A DNA stretch of 21,984 bases from Pseudomonadota bacterium (lineage in GTDB: Bacteria > Pseudomonadota > Gammaproteobacteria > UBA11654): NCBI GenBank assembly GCA_029979325.1, contig JAPOHS010000012.1:1-21984 (forward strand). The letters run 5' to 3'. The translations under genes were made by a program, and so were the position numbers. Each line of letters begins with the position of its first letter. Position 1 is the stretch's first letter. Shown piece after piece: positions 15,440-21,984 of this stretch. The notes beneath the pieces were generated by a model. The model searched no databases. It worked only from the letters and a program-made list of their open reading frames with translations, and was not told where the DNA came from.

Positions 15440-16101
15440 AGAAATTGCTAATAATCTGTTTTTCATTTGCATTGATGCCAAGCCTATCATTTTCTGCCGG
15501 GTCAATGGACCTTGATGAATACATAGAAGGCATGAATGTGACAACATCTGATGTAAAGTCATTGCAGAGAGGGGCAAGGAATTTTTTCAATTATTGTTCT
15601 GGATGTCACACGCTTCAGTATATGAGGTATAACCAAATTGCAGAAGACATAGGTATCTCCGAAGATCAGCTTATGAAGAATCTTATTTTTACTGAAAGTT
15701 CGCCACAAAATTTGGTTATGAATAATATGTTAAAAGATGATGGAGATCGTTGGTTTGGCAAGGCACCACCAGATCTCACGCTTGTAACAAGACGAAAAAG
15801 TCCAGAATATGTCTATGGCTTTCTAAACTCATTTTATAAAGACATGAACTCCCCCACTGGTGTAAACAATCATGTTCAGGAAGCCTCGAGCATGCCACAC
15901 GTTTTATGGGATATCCAAGAAAGATATAGTGATGAAGAATACAACCAGTTTCTAAATGATACTGTTGGATTTTTGGTCTATGCAGGTGAGCCAATTATTG
16001 AAAAACGAAAATCAATGGGCGTCTGGGTGATTGGTTTTTTACTTATCTTCCTGATATTTAGTTATGCTTTATATAAAGATATATGGAGGGAAGTTAAGTG
16101 A
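15436..16101 (+). CDS. petC: ubiquinol-cytochrome c reductase cytochrome c1 PetC
   Basis: The 221-aa protein has a Sec signal peptide (1-20, ending SLSFSA), a periplasmic c-type cytochrome domain with the heme motif CSGCH (54-58), the axial Met153 in ASSMPHVLW, and a C-terminal anchor helix (about 196-216). The segment FNYCSGCHTLQYMRYNQIAEDI is typical of proteobacterial cytochrome c1. It accepts electrons from the Rieske subunit and hands them to soluble cytochrome c. Its ATG overlaps the petB stop, and its stop overlaps the GTG start of sspA, so petABC-sspA are translationally linked. Confidence 0.95.
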   Translation: MKKLLIICFSFALMPSLSFSAGSMDLDEYIEGMNVTTSDVKSLQRGARNFFNYCSGCHTLQYMRYNQIAEDIGISEDQLMKNLIFTESSPQNLVMNNMLKDDGDRWFGKAPPDLTLVTRRKSPEYVYGFLNSFYKDMNSPTGVNNHVQEASSMPHVLWDIQERYSDEEYNQFLNDTVGFLVYAGEPIIEKRKSMGVWVIGFLLIFLIFSYALYKDIWREVK

Positions 16102-16727
16102 CAAACGTTTCTAACAGAAGGTCAATGATGGGTTTATTTTCTGGGAATACATGCATCAGGTCGCACCAAGTTAGGTTTGTGCTCAGAGAGAAAGGAATCA
16201 CAACGGATATTCAAAATGTTGATGGCAAAAAGGTTCCCGAAGATCTCATTGCTCTCAATCCATACGCTTCAATACCAACTCTCACTGACAGGGAACTGGT
16301 GATATATGACTCTCGTGTGATCATTGAATATCTTGATGAAAGATATCCTCATCCACCTCTAATGCCTGTTAGCCCTGTTGACAGAGCAAAGATAAGGTTG
16401 GCCCTCGTTTCCTTGGAAGCAGAGATTGTTTCAACCGCTATTGAGTTGGATGCTGCACTTGGAAGCAGGAATGAAAACAGCTTAAGAAAAAAACTGAAAT
16501 CAATGCTGAACTCGTCTTTGGATTTATTTTCTGTGAACAAGTACTTTCTGAATGATGAATTGACAGTCATAGACTGTGTGTTGGCCCCAATACTCTGGAG
16601 ATTAGAGTACTTTGGTATCTCGCTCGGAAAAGAACATAAAGCCATAACTGATTATATGGAGCGAGTTTTCTCTCGCGAAACATTTCAAAATAGTCTTAGC
16701 GAGGATGAAGAAGAGATGCACCTGTAG
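16098..16727 (+). CDS. sspA: stringent starvation protein A SspA
   Basis: The 209-aa protein has the glutathione-S-transferase fold of SspA. The thioredoxin-like N-domain (about 10-90, NRRSMMGLFSGNTCIRSHQVR) includes the SspA hallmark YLDERYPHPPLMPVSPV, and an all-helical C-domain ends in YMERVFSRETFQNSLSEDEEEM, close to E. coli SspA. SspA binds RNA polymerase and reprogrammes transcription in starvation and acid stress. The start is GTG at 16098, overlapping the petC stop. In most gammaproteobacteria sspB (the ClpXP adaptor) follows; here rsmI follows instead. Confidence 0.93.
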   Translation: MTNVSNRRSMMGLFSGNTCIRSHQVRFVLREKGITTDIQNVDGKKVPEDLIALNPYASIPTLTDRELVIYDSRVIIEYLDERYPHPPLMPVSPVDRAKIRLALVSLEAEIVSTAIELDAALGSRNENSLRKKLKSMLNSSLDLFSVNKYFLNDELTVIDCVLAPILWRLEYFGISLGKEHKAITDYMERVFSRETFQNSLSEDEEEMHL

Positions 16728-16748
16728 TGCTTGATTAATGAAGATCAA

Positions 16749-17588
16749 ATGACAGGCACCCTTTATCTTGTTTCAACACCAATAGGCAACATCAATGACA
16801 TCTCAATTCGAGCAATCGATGTTTTGAGTAGTGTTGATATCATTCTCACTGAAGACACAAGGGTCACATCTAAACTTTTGAAGCATCACTCAGTGGTGGC
16901 AAAGTCTTCTTTGCAATCATTCAATCAGATCAATGAGGATAGGAAAGCTCCTAATATTATTTTGGCATTAAAAGAAGGAAAAGAGATAGCGCTTGTGTCA
17001 GATGCAGGCACACCATTGATCAGTGACCCAGGTTATAAATTCATCAAGCATGCAAGAGAGAGTAACATTAAAGTGGAACCTGTCCCCGGTTGCTGTGCAC
17101 TTATCGCTGCAATCACATCGTCAGGCTTACCTTCTGATCGATTTTCTTTTTATGGGTTTTTACCGAGAAGTGCTACCAAAAGGATCAATGAGCTTAAGAA
17201 AATAAGTGACAAAGAAGAAACATTGATTTTTTATGAATCCGTTCACAGAGTCCAATCTGCGATAGAGGATATGATCAGTGTTTTTGGAGGCAATAGGCCT
17301 GCGGTGCTTTGTAAAGAGATCACCAAGATTCATGAATCATTTATAGGCGAGACATTGTCTGATATCTCTATCTTTTTTAAAAAAAACGAAGATAAGATAA
17401 AGGGGGAGTTTACAGTTGTTGTTCAGGGCTCTTCTGCAAGCGAAGGCATTGGTGAAGAGCTTGATAGAGTTTTGAGGATACTCATGGGTGAGCTGTCTTT
17501 GAAGAAAGCTGTAGAGATTGCCTCAAAGATAACCAAACACAGCAAGTCTAAAATTTATGATCGAGCACTAAAGATTAAAAATCAATAG
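16749..17588 (+). CDS. rsmI: 16S rRNA (cytidine(1402)-2'-O)-methyltransferase RsmI
   Basis: The 279-aa protein is a tetrapyrrole-methylase-fold enzyme. Markers are GTLYLVSTPIGNINDISIRA (3-22), TEDTRVTSKLLKH, LVSDAGTPLISDPGY, VPGCCALIAAITSSGLP and FYGFLPR, which together define RsmI. It 2'-O-methylates C1402 of 16S rRNA using S-adenosylmethionine, shaping the decoding centre. I chose ATG 16749, preceded by GAAG, over the in-frame TTG at 16731, because RsmI proteins normally begin only a few residues before GTLYLV. It lies 21 bp after sspA. The gene immediately precedes rnpB, as in Pseudomonas-type genomes. Confidence 0.94.
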   Translation: MTGTLYLVSTPIGNINDISIRAIDVLSSVDIILTEDTRVTSKLLKHHSVVAKSSLQSFNQINEDRKAPNIILALKEGKEIALVSDAGTPLISDPGYKFIKHARESNIKVEPVPGCCALIAAITSSGLPSDRFSFYGFLPRSATKRINELKKISDKEETLIFYESVHRVQSAIEDMISVFGGNRPAVLCKEITKIHESFIGETLSDISIFFKKNEDKIKGEFTVVVQGSSASEGIGEELDRVLRILMGELSLKKAVEIASKITKHSKSKIYDRALKIKNQ

Positions 17589-17590
17589 CC

Positions 17591-17619
17591 TTGAATTTTG
17601 AGACACATTGATTAATAAT
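17591..17619 (+). promoter_or_regulatory. rnpB promoter
   Basis: TTGAAT (17591-17596) and AATAAT (17614-17619) are separated by exactly 17 bp. The predicted start near 17625 coincides with the first base of the P1 helix of the RNase P RNA, which strongly supports this promoter. Confidence 0.6.
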
Positions 17620-17622
17620 CCA

Positions 17623-17962
17623 GCTTGGAGTTGGCCAGACAATCGCTGAATTTCAGAGGAAAGTCCGGGCTCCTTCGGGAACGATGCCAGGTAACACCTG
17701 GAAGGCGCGAGCCTATGGAAAGTGCATCAGAAAATATACCGCTCTGATTATATAGAGTAAGGGTGAAAAGGTGCGGTAAGAGCGCACCGCCTTATTGGTA
17801 ACAGTAAGGGCATTGCAAACCCCATCGGGAGCAAGACCAAATAGAAGAGTAATGATAACCCGTAATCACTCTTGGGTAGGTCGCTTGAGGTGTTTGGTGA
17901 CAGGCATCCCAGATGAATGATTGTACAAAGACAGAACCCGGCTTATAGGCCAACTCCAAATT
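17623..17962 (+). ncRNA. rnpB: RNase P RNA, bacterial A type
   Basis: The RNA component of RNase P, which matures tRNA 5' ends. Conserved blocks are plain: AGACAATCGC after P1, GAGGAAAGTCCGGGCTCC, GCCAGGTAACACCTGG (P9), AAGGGTGAAAAGGTGCGG, GAGCAAGACCAAATAG, GATGAATGATTGT and CAGAACCCGGCTTAT. P1 is a perfect 12-bp helix between 17625-17636 and 17948-17959, which fixes both ends. At about 340 nt it is shorter than the E. coli RNA (377 nt). Most of the difference is in P3, reduced to a CTGA/TCAG hairpin at 17646-17656, and in a short P12 (CTCT/AGAG). No strong terminator is visible after it; the mraZ promoter starts about 20 bp further on. Confidence 0.95.
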
Positions 17963-17983
17963 CTTAATTATCCCTTTTATCTA

Positions 17984-18011
17984 TTGACATCATTTGTATA
18001 TAAACTATAGT
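17984..18011 (+). promoter_or_regulatory. mraZ (dcw) promoter
   Basis: A consensus -35 TTGACA (17984-17989) is followed after 16 bp by TATAGT (18006-18011). Transcription should start near 18018, directly upstream of the MraZ boxes. It is the best sigma70-type promoter in the window, and the only clear one before the division cluster. Confidence 0.65.
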
Positions 18012-18020
18012 TGTCTATTA

Positions 18021-18040
18021 GTGGTAAAAAGTGGGATAAA
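18021..18040 (+). promoter_or_regulatory. MraZ operator boxes
   Basis: Two 10-bp direct repeats, GTGGTAAAAA (18021-18030) and GTGGGATAAA (18031-18040), match the known MraZ target: TGGG-type boxes in tandem, one helical turn apart, at the mraZ promoter. They lie at the expected transcription start, a position suited to repression. A third repeat, common in enterobacteria, is not clear here. Confidence 0.65.
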
Positions 18041-18065
18041 ACGCTTGATCTTACTGATAAACATG

Positions 18066-18512
18066 ATGTTTAGAGGATTAAATAAAATTAGTTTAGATAC
18101 TAAGGGACGGATATCCATTCCTACAAAGTATCGTTCAGAGCTCTCAAAGTACGGCTCCAATAAGCTCATATGCACCATTGATATAGATCAATGCTTGCTT
18201 CTGTATCCAAAAAAGATCTGGCTTAAGATTGAAAAAACAATTATGGATCTACCCTCGCTTGATCGTTCTAGTAGGATGCTTCAACGCCTAATGGTTGGTC
18301 ATGCAAGTGAGATAGTGATCGACAGTCATAATAGATTATTGGTTCCAATTGAATTAAGAGAGTTTTCTGGAATCAAAAAATCAGCCATGTTTATTGGTCA
18401 AGGACAACGCTTTGAAATCTGGAATTATCAATCATGGAATCAGTCAAGAGATGCATGGTTGAAGAAAAGTGATTTTACATTAACAGAACAACTTAGAGAT
18501 ATTTCAATTTAG
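18066..18512 (+). CDS. mraZ: division/cell wall cluster transcriptional regulator MraZ
   Basis: The 148-aa protein (E. coli 152) has two AbrB-like MraZ repeats, each with the D-x-K-G-R / D-S-x-x-R-x-x-x-P signature: SLDTKGRISIPTKYRSEL near the start and VIDSHNRLLVPIELREFSG in the middle. MraZ forms a ring-shaped octamer or dodecamer that binds TGGG repeats at its own promoter and represses the dcw operon. The start MFRG at 18066 matches the family; an adjacent ATG at 18063 and a longer ORF from 17994 also exist, but the latter would begin before the -10 element. ftsZ follows after 11 bp. Confidence 0.93.
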   Translation: MFRGLNKISLDTKGRISIPTKYRSELSKYGSNKLICTIDIDQCLLLYPKKIWLKIEKTIMDLPSLDRSSRMLQRLMVGHASEIVIDSHNRLLVPIELREFSGIKKSAMFIGQGQRFEIWNYQSWNQSRDAWLKKSDFTLTEQLRDISI

Positions 18513-18523
18513 GCAGAATAAAT

Positions 18524-19699
18524 ATGGGTGAATTTGCTTTTGAATTAATGGACACAGATAGCCAAAGGGCCAACATAAAAGTCATTGGTGTTGGTGGAGG
18601 AGGGGGTAATGCTGTCAATCATATGATCAGAGAAGGCATCCAAGGCGTTAATTTTGTTTGTGCAAATACCGATACGCAGGACCTCTCATCATCGCCGGCT
18701 GAAGAGAAAATTCAGCTTGGTGTTGAAACTTCAAAAGGACTGGGTGCTGGCATGAATCCAGAGATTGGAAAAGCTTCTGCTGAAGAAGCGGCTGAAGCTA
18801 TAAAAGCACTTCTTTCTGACACCGATATGTTATTCATAACAGCTGGATTCGGTGGAGGTACGGGTACTGGAGCCAGTCCAGTTATTGCAAAAATTGCGAA
18901 AGAGATGGATATATTAACAGTTGGCGTGGTTACAAAACCATTTCAATGGGAGGGCGATGAAAGGTCTTCTCTAGCTGAGCAGGGGCTCAGGGACCTTGAA
19001 CAACATGTTGACTCTTTGATTGTGATTCCTAACGATCGATTACAGTCACTGGGCAAAAAAATTACCGTCTTTAATGCGTTTGATGCAGCCAATGATGTTT
19101 TATTAAATTCAGTTCAAGGGATAGTGGAGTTGATTACTGTTCCGGGTGTAATCAATCTTGATTTTGCCGATGTGAAAGCAGTGATGGGCAAGAAAGGGCG
19201 AAGCATTATGGGTTCAGCTGTTGCATCTGGACCCGATAGAGCAAGACTTGCTGTAGAAAAAGCAGTCAAGAGCCCCTTGTTGGAAGATATTAATTTAGAG
19301 GGTGCATCTGGAATACTTCTCAATGTCACTGTGGGAACTGATCTTGAGATTTCGGAGTTTAATCAAATAGGAGACATTGTTCAGGGTTATGCGGCAGAAA
19401 AATCAAAAGTCATTGTTGGTACTGCGCTATCGAGTGATCTTGAGAATGACAGCATAAGAGTGACACTGGTTGCTACAGGTTTAAGCGCATCAAAAACAGA
19501 TGATTCCAAACAGAAAGATCGTGAAAGGTCCTTTGATGATTTAGATCGTCCCATTACAGCCAGGAATGGATTAAAACAACAAACAACTCAAGACATGTTC
19601 GAAAGCTTTGAGAAAGCAAAGCCAACAGGAGAACGCGAAGAAGAGTTACTGGATATACCTCGTTTTTTAAGAAGACAAGATCCTGATCTAGATTTCTGA
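18524..19699 (+). CDS. ftsZ: cell division GTPase FtsZ
   Basis: The 391-aa protein is a complete FtsZ. The nucleotide-binding start is IKVIGVGGGGGNAVNHM (18-34). The tubulin signature GGGTGTG (110-116), the VVTKPF strand, the T7 synergy loop NLDFAD (211-216) that completes the neighbouring GTPase site, and the polymerising C-domain follow. A short linker leads to the conserved C-terminal peptide LDIPRFLRRQ (376-385), which would bind FtsA and ZipA. It forms the Z-ring at midcell. Its position is unusual: it lies between mraZ and rsmH, with spacers of 11 and 14 bp, rather than after ftsA at the distal end of the cluster. It would therefore be cotranscribed with mraZ under the MraZ-box promoter. 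Confidence 0.97.
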   Translation: MGEFAFELMDTDSQRANIKVIGVGGGGGNAVNHMIREGIQGVNFVCANTDTQDLSSSPAEEKIQLGVETSKGLGAGMNPEIGKASAEEAAEAIKALLSDTDMLFITAGFGGGTGTGASPVIAKIAKEMDILTVGVVTKPFQWEGDERSSLAEQGLRDLEQHVDSLIVIPNDRLQSLGKKITVFNAFDAANDVLLNSVQGIVELITVPGVINLDFADVKAVMGKKGRSIMGSAVASGPDRARLAVEKAVKSPLLEDINLEGASGILLNVTVGTDLEISEFNQIGDIVQGYAAEKSKVIVGTALSSDLENDSIRVTLVATGLSASKTDDSKQKDRERSFDDLDRPITARNGLKQQTTQDMFESFEKAKPTGEREEELLDIPRFLRRQDPDLDF

Positions 19700-19713
19700 T
19701 ACTGGCGCAAACC

Positions 19714-20631
19714 ATGATCGATGAATCATTTCATATCCCGGTATTAACTGAGGAAGTTATTGAGTTCCTCCTGGTTAAGAAAAGCGGCACGTTTTTGGAT
19801 GTGACATCAGGTTTTGGCGGCCACTCTGCTGCTATTTTAGAAGAATTAAATGGTGGCTCACTTATTGCAACGGACCAGGATCCTGAAGCCATCAGTTTTC
19901 TTAAATCAAAATTTAAAACTGAGGAGAGAATCAGTATTCATCAAGCTCGTTTTAGCGAATTACATAAATTATTTAGTGCAAATGATTTTGATGGAATACT
20001 GGCTGATATCGGAGTTTCTTCATATCAATTGGATACTGCAGAAAGAGGCTTTAGTTTCATGAAAGATGGTCCTCTTGATATGAGAATGAATCAAAATATA
20101 GGCGAAGATGCATCAAGCTGGTTGAATAACGCTCCAGAACAAGAGATTTCAAATATTATCTGGAAATACGGAGAAGAAAAAAAAGCAAAAAGAATCGCCA
20201 AAGCAATTGTTGAGGTCAGGAAGAGCTTTAAAATCAGAACAACAAAAGAACTGGCCGAAATCATTCTTGAAGAGACTCCAAGAAGGTTTAATGACAAGAA
20301 ACATCCTGCAACAAAAACATTTCAAGCGATAAGAATATTTATCAATAATGAGCTTGAAGAGCTTGAATTACTGTTGGATTTCACATCAAAACATCTAAAA
20401 ATTGGCGGCAGGACTTGCATCATTAGCTTCCATTCACTAGAAGACAGAATGGTGAAACGATTCTTTAGAGATCATTCTAGACGAGATCCGAAACTATCTA
20501 AGCTTCCAAACCTAGCAGATGATTCATCATTTAAGTTAGTCACCAAGGCCATAAAGCCAAGTGAAAATGAAATGAATATTAATCCAAGGTCAAGAAGTGC
20601 GACGCTTAGAGTGATCGAAAGGATAAAATGA
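19714..20631 (+). CDS. rsmH: 16S rRNA (cytosine(1402)-N4)-methyltransferase RsmH
   Basis: The 305-aa protein (RsmH/MraW) N4-methylates C1402 of 16S rRNA, the same nucleotide that RsmI (16749-17588) 2'-O-methylates. Markers are HIPVLTEEV (7-15), the SAM-binding loop DVTSGFGGHS (29-38), DFDGILADIGVSSYQLD, the GPLDMRMN motif, and the C-terminal FHSLEDRMVKRFF and NPRSRSATLRVIER. The gene begins 14 bp after ftsZ and overlaps ftsL by 4 bp (ATGA). Confidence 0.96.
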   Translation: MIDESFHIPVLTEEVIEFLLVKKSGTFLDVTSGFGGHSAAILEELNGGSLIATDQDPEAISFLKSKFKTEERISIHQARFSELHKLFSANDFDGILADIGVSSYQLDTAERGFSFMKDGPLDMRMNQNIGEDASSWLNNAPEQEISNIIWKYGEEKKAKRIAKAIVEVRKSFKIRTTKELAEIILEETPRRFNDKKHPATKTFQAIRIFINNELEELELLLDFTSKHLKIGGRTCIISFHSLEDRMVKRFFRDHSRRDPKLSKLPNLADDSSFKLVTKAIKPSENEMNINPRSRSATLRVIERIK

Positions 20632-20918
20632 AGTCAGAGAATATTCAATATAAATGGCTCTTTTTTTGGTATGTGATGGTTTGCCTTTCAGGTTTATACG
20701 AAGTTCAATTGCATTTTAATAAAAGGAATCTATTTCAAGAATACCAGACCATTGTTTCTGAAACTCAGAGAATCGAAATGGAGTGGAGGGAGCTTCAGCT
20801 TGATTATTCAGCATTGACGTCGGGAAAAAAAATTGGATTAACGGCCAAGGATAAAGCCAGTATGAAACTTCCAGATTCTAGGAAAATAAATTTACTTAGC
20901 AAAGATGAAGAGAACTGA
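20628..20918 (+). CDS. ftsL: cell division protein FtsL
   Basis: The 96-aa bitopic protein has a short cytoplasmic N-terminus, one membrane segment (about 10-26, LFFWYVMVCLSGLYEVQ) and a periplasmic coiled-coil segment (about 33-60) with the family's W-R-x-L-Q-L-D-Y-S-x-L pattern. FtsL forms a complex with FtsB and FtsQ and activates FtsWI septal synthesis. Sequence conservation is low in this family, but size, topology and the position between rsmH and ftsI make the call firm. It overlaps both neighbours (4 bp with rsmH, 14 bp with ftsI). Confidence 0.9.
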   Translation: MKSENIQYKWLFFWYVMVCLSGLYEVQLHFNKRNLFQEYQTIVSETQRIEMEWRELQLDYSALTSGKKIGLTAKDKASMKLPDSRKINLLSKDEEN

Positions 20919-21984
20919 GAAAGGATTAATAAAATCAAGATTTATATTCTTATTATGCCTGATATCAGTCATGCTATTGGGTCTATTCCTTCGTTCTTTC
21001 TATTTGCAGTATCTTGAATCCGACTTTCTGAATTCAGAGGGTGACAAGAAACATATTAAACACAAGACTATTCCTGCGAACAGAGGCAGTATCTATGATA
21101 AGAATGGTGTGCCACTTGCTGTGAGCATTCCTGTATATAGATTGATAGTTGACCCAAAAACGTTGCTTAAGAGAGATAATTACTCTCAACTATTGAGTTC
21201 ACTCTCAAAAATAATCTCAAAGCCTAAAAGAGAAATCGATTCAGAAATAAGAAAGAGGAGCAGCAAAAGATACTTTGTGCTCAAAAGAGAATTAAGAAAA
21301 ACTGAGGTCGAAATCGTACGTAAGGATAATTTTGGAAACTATATATGGCTTGAAACCTTTTATAAGAGGTTTTATCCGAATGGAGAAACTTCATCTCATT
21401 TATTGGGCTTCACTGACAATGAGGGCAGAGGACAAGAGGGTTTAGAGTATGCTTTAAACAAGGGACTCTCTGGAACCAATGGCTTAAAAAAGACACTTAC
21501 AGATGTGCATCAAAAAAGTATTGCAGATGTGGAGATCATCAATGACCCTATAATTGGCGAAGATTTTTATGCAAGCATAGATATTAAGATACAACATTTT
21601 GCACATGAAGCACTGAAATCAGCAATTGAAAAAAATAATGCGAAGGGCGGATCCGTCGTTGTAATGGACGTAACCACTGGAGAGATTTTAGCAATTTCAA
21701 ATCAGCCAGCCGGAGATCTTTCATTGTCAAAAAATAGAACACCCAAAATATATAAGAATAAAGCAATCACAGATAAGTTCGAGCCTGGATCCACATTCAA
21801 ACCTTTAACGATGGCTGCAGCTTTGGAAAACAAAATTTATCAGGCTGACGACACTATAGACACATCGCCATACAAAATTGGTTCGAGAACCATTCAAGAT
21901 CCAAGATATCATGGTATTTTATCTATGGAAGAGGTGCTCATAAAATCAAGCAATGCTGGCATCTCAAAGATAGCCTTGGAGATT
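20905..21984 (+). CDS. ftsI: peptidoglycan D,D-transpeptidase FtsI (PBP3), partial
   Basis: An open frame from ATG 20905 runs 360 codons to the window end without a stop. It has a membrane anchor (about 12-30), the pedestal start IPANRGSIYDKNGVPLA (56-72), and PNGETSSHLLGFTDNEGRGQEGLE (158-181). The transpeptidase domain shows the catalytic EPGSTFKPLT with Ser296 and Lys299, and SSN at 348-350, the SxN motif. The spacing between them (52 residues) equals that in E. coli FtsI. The KTG motif lies beyond the window. FtsI crosslinks septal peptidoglycan with FtsW and is the target of several beta-lactams. It overlaps ftsL by 14 bp. Confidence 0.95.
   Translation, partial: MKRTEKGLIKSRFIFLLCLISVMLLGLFLRSFYLQYLESDFLNSEGDKKHIKHKTIPANRGSIYDKNGVPLAVSIPVYRLIVDPKTLLKRDNYSQLLSSLSKIISKPKREIDSEIRKRSSKRYFVLKRELRKTEVEIVRKDNFGNYIWLETFYKRFYPNGETSSHLLGFTDNEGRGQEGLEYALNKGLSGTNGLKKTLTDVHQKSIADVEIINDPIIGEDFYASIDIKIQHFAHEALKSAIEKNNAKGGSVVVMDVTTGEILAISNQPAGDLSLSKNRTPKIYKNKAITDKFEPGSTFKPLTMAAALENKIYQADDTIDTSPYKIGSRTIQDPRYHGILSMEEVLIKSSNAGISKIALEI

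Noticed and set aside
17963..17983. Intrinsic terminator after rnpB
   Set aside because: The stretch is AT-rich without a GC stem followed by a T run. The only T run follows CCC and has no pairing partner.
17994..18062. N-terminal extension of MraZ
   Set aside because: The codons lie over the promoter -10 and the MraZ boxes. The family starts with MFRG, as found at 18066.
1..21984. CRISPR arrays, tRNA or rRNA genes, insertion sequences, prophage or defence genes
   Set aside because: No repeat-spacer pattern, no cloverleaf sequence, no transposase or phage-like frame and no terminal inverted repeats were seen.

Overview
The window is about 22 kb of compact, low-GC DNA, roughly 38-40% GC by eye. 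It comes from a gammaproteobacterium. The evidence is the KdsD-LptC-LptB and IbaG-MurA blocks, the PetABC-SspA block, RsmI followed by an A-type rnpB RNA, and a division/cell-wall (dcw) cluster start (mraZ...rsmH-ftsL-ftsI). Genes are packed with ATGA-type overlaps, overlapping convergent stops and very short spacers. Several genes that normally sit in these neighbourhoods are missing. This fits a streamlined marine lineage such as SAR86, but the exact taxon cannot be fixed from the sequence alone.

Positions 1-6601 form an accessory catabolic block on the + strand: the tail of a 3-hydroxyacyl-CoA dehydrogenase-like protein, a GlcD/VAO-type FAD oxidase, an M24 (creatinase/Xaa-Pro dipeptidase-like) protein, a double-VOC (glyoxalase/dioxygenase fold) protein, an unrecognised 113-aa basic protein, a bicupin with a His-rich tail, and a CaiB/BaiF CoA-transferase. 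Together they look like an uncharacterised route that oxidises an organic substrate, perhaps opens or rearranges it, and passes a CoA thioester to beta-oxidation. The substrate cannot be read from sequence.

Positions 6598-8336 hold a secreted PrxQ-type peroxiredoxin (- strand) and a patatin-like phospholipase (+ strand) around a short divergent promoter region. Positions 8333-11985 (- strand) read kdsD, lptC, lptB, mgtE: Kdo synthesis, LPS export and Mg2+ transport. kdsC and lptA are absent from their usual places. Positions 12058-13551 (+) hold ibaG and murA, and 13606-16727 hold petA, petB, petC (cytochrome bc1 complex) and sspA, followed by rsmI.

Positions 17591-17962 hold rnpB with a recognisable promoter. 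The window ends with a dcw operon driven by a strong sigma70-type promoter that overlaps a MraZ-box pair: mraZ, ftsZ, rsmH, ftsL, ftsI (cut off by the window end). The most striking feature is ftsZ sitting between mraZ and rsmH. It is normally the distal gene of the cluster after ftsA, so here FtsZ synthesis would fall directly under the MraZ-autoregulated promoter.
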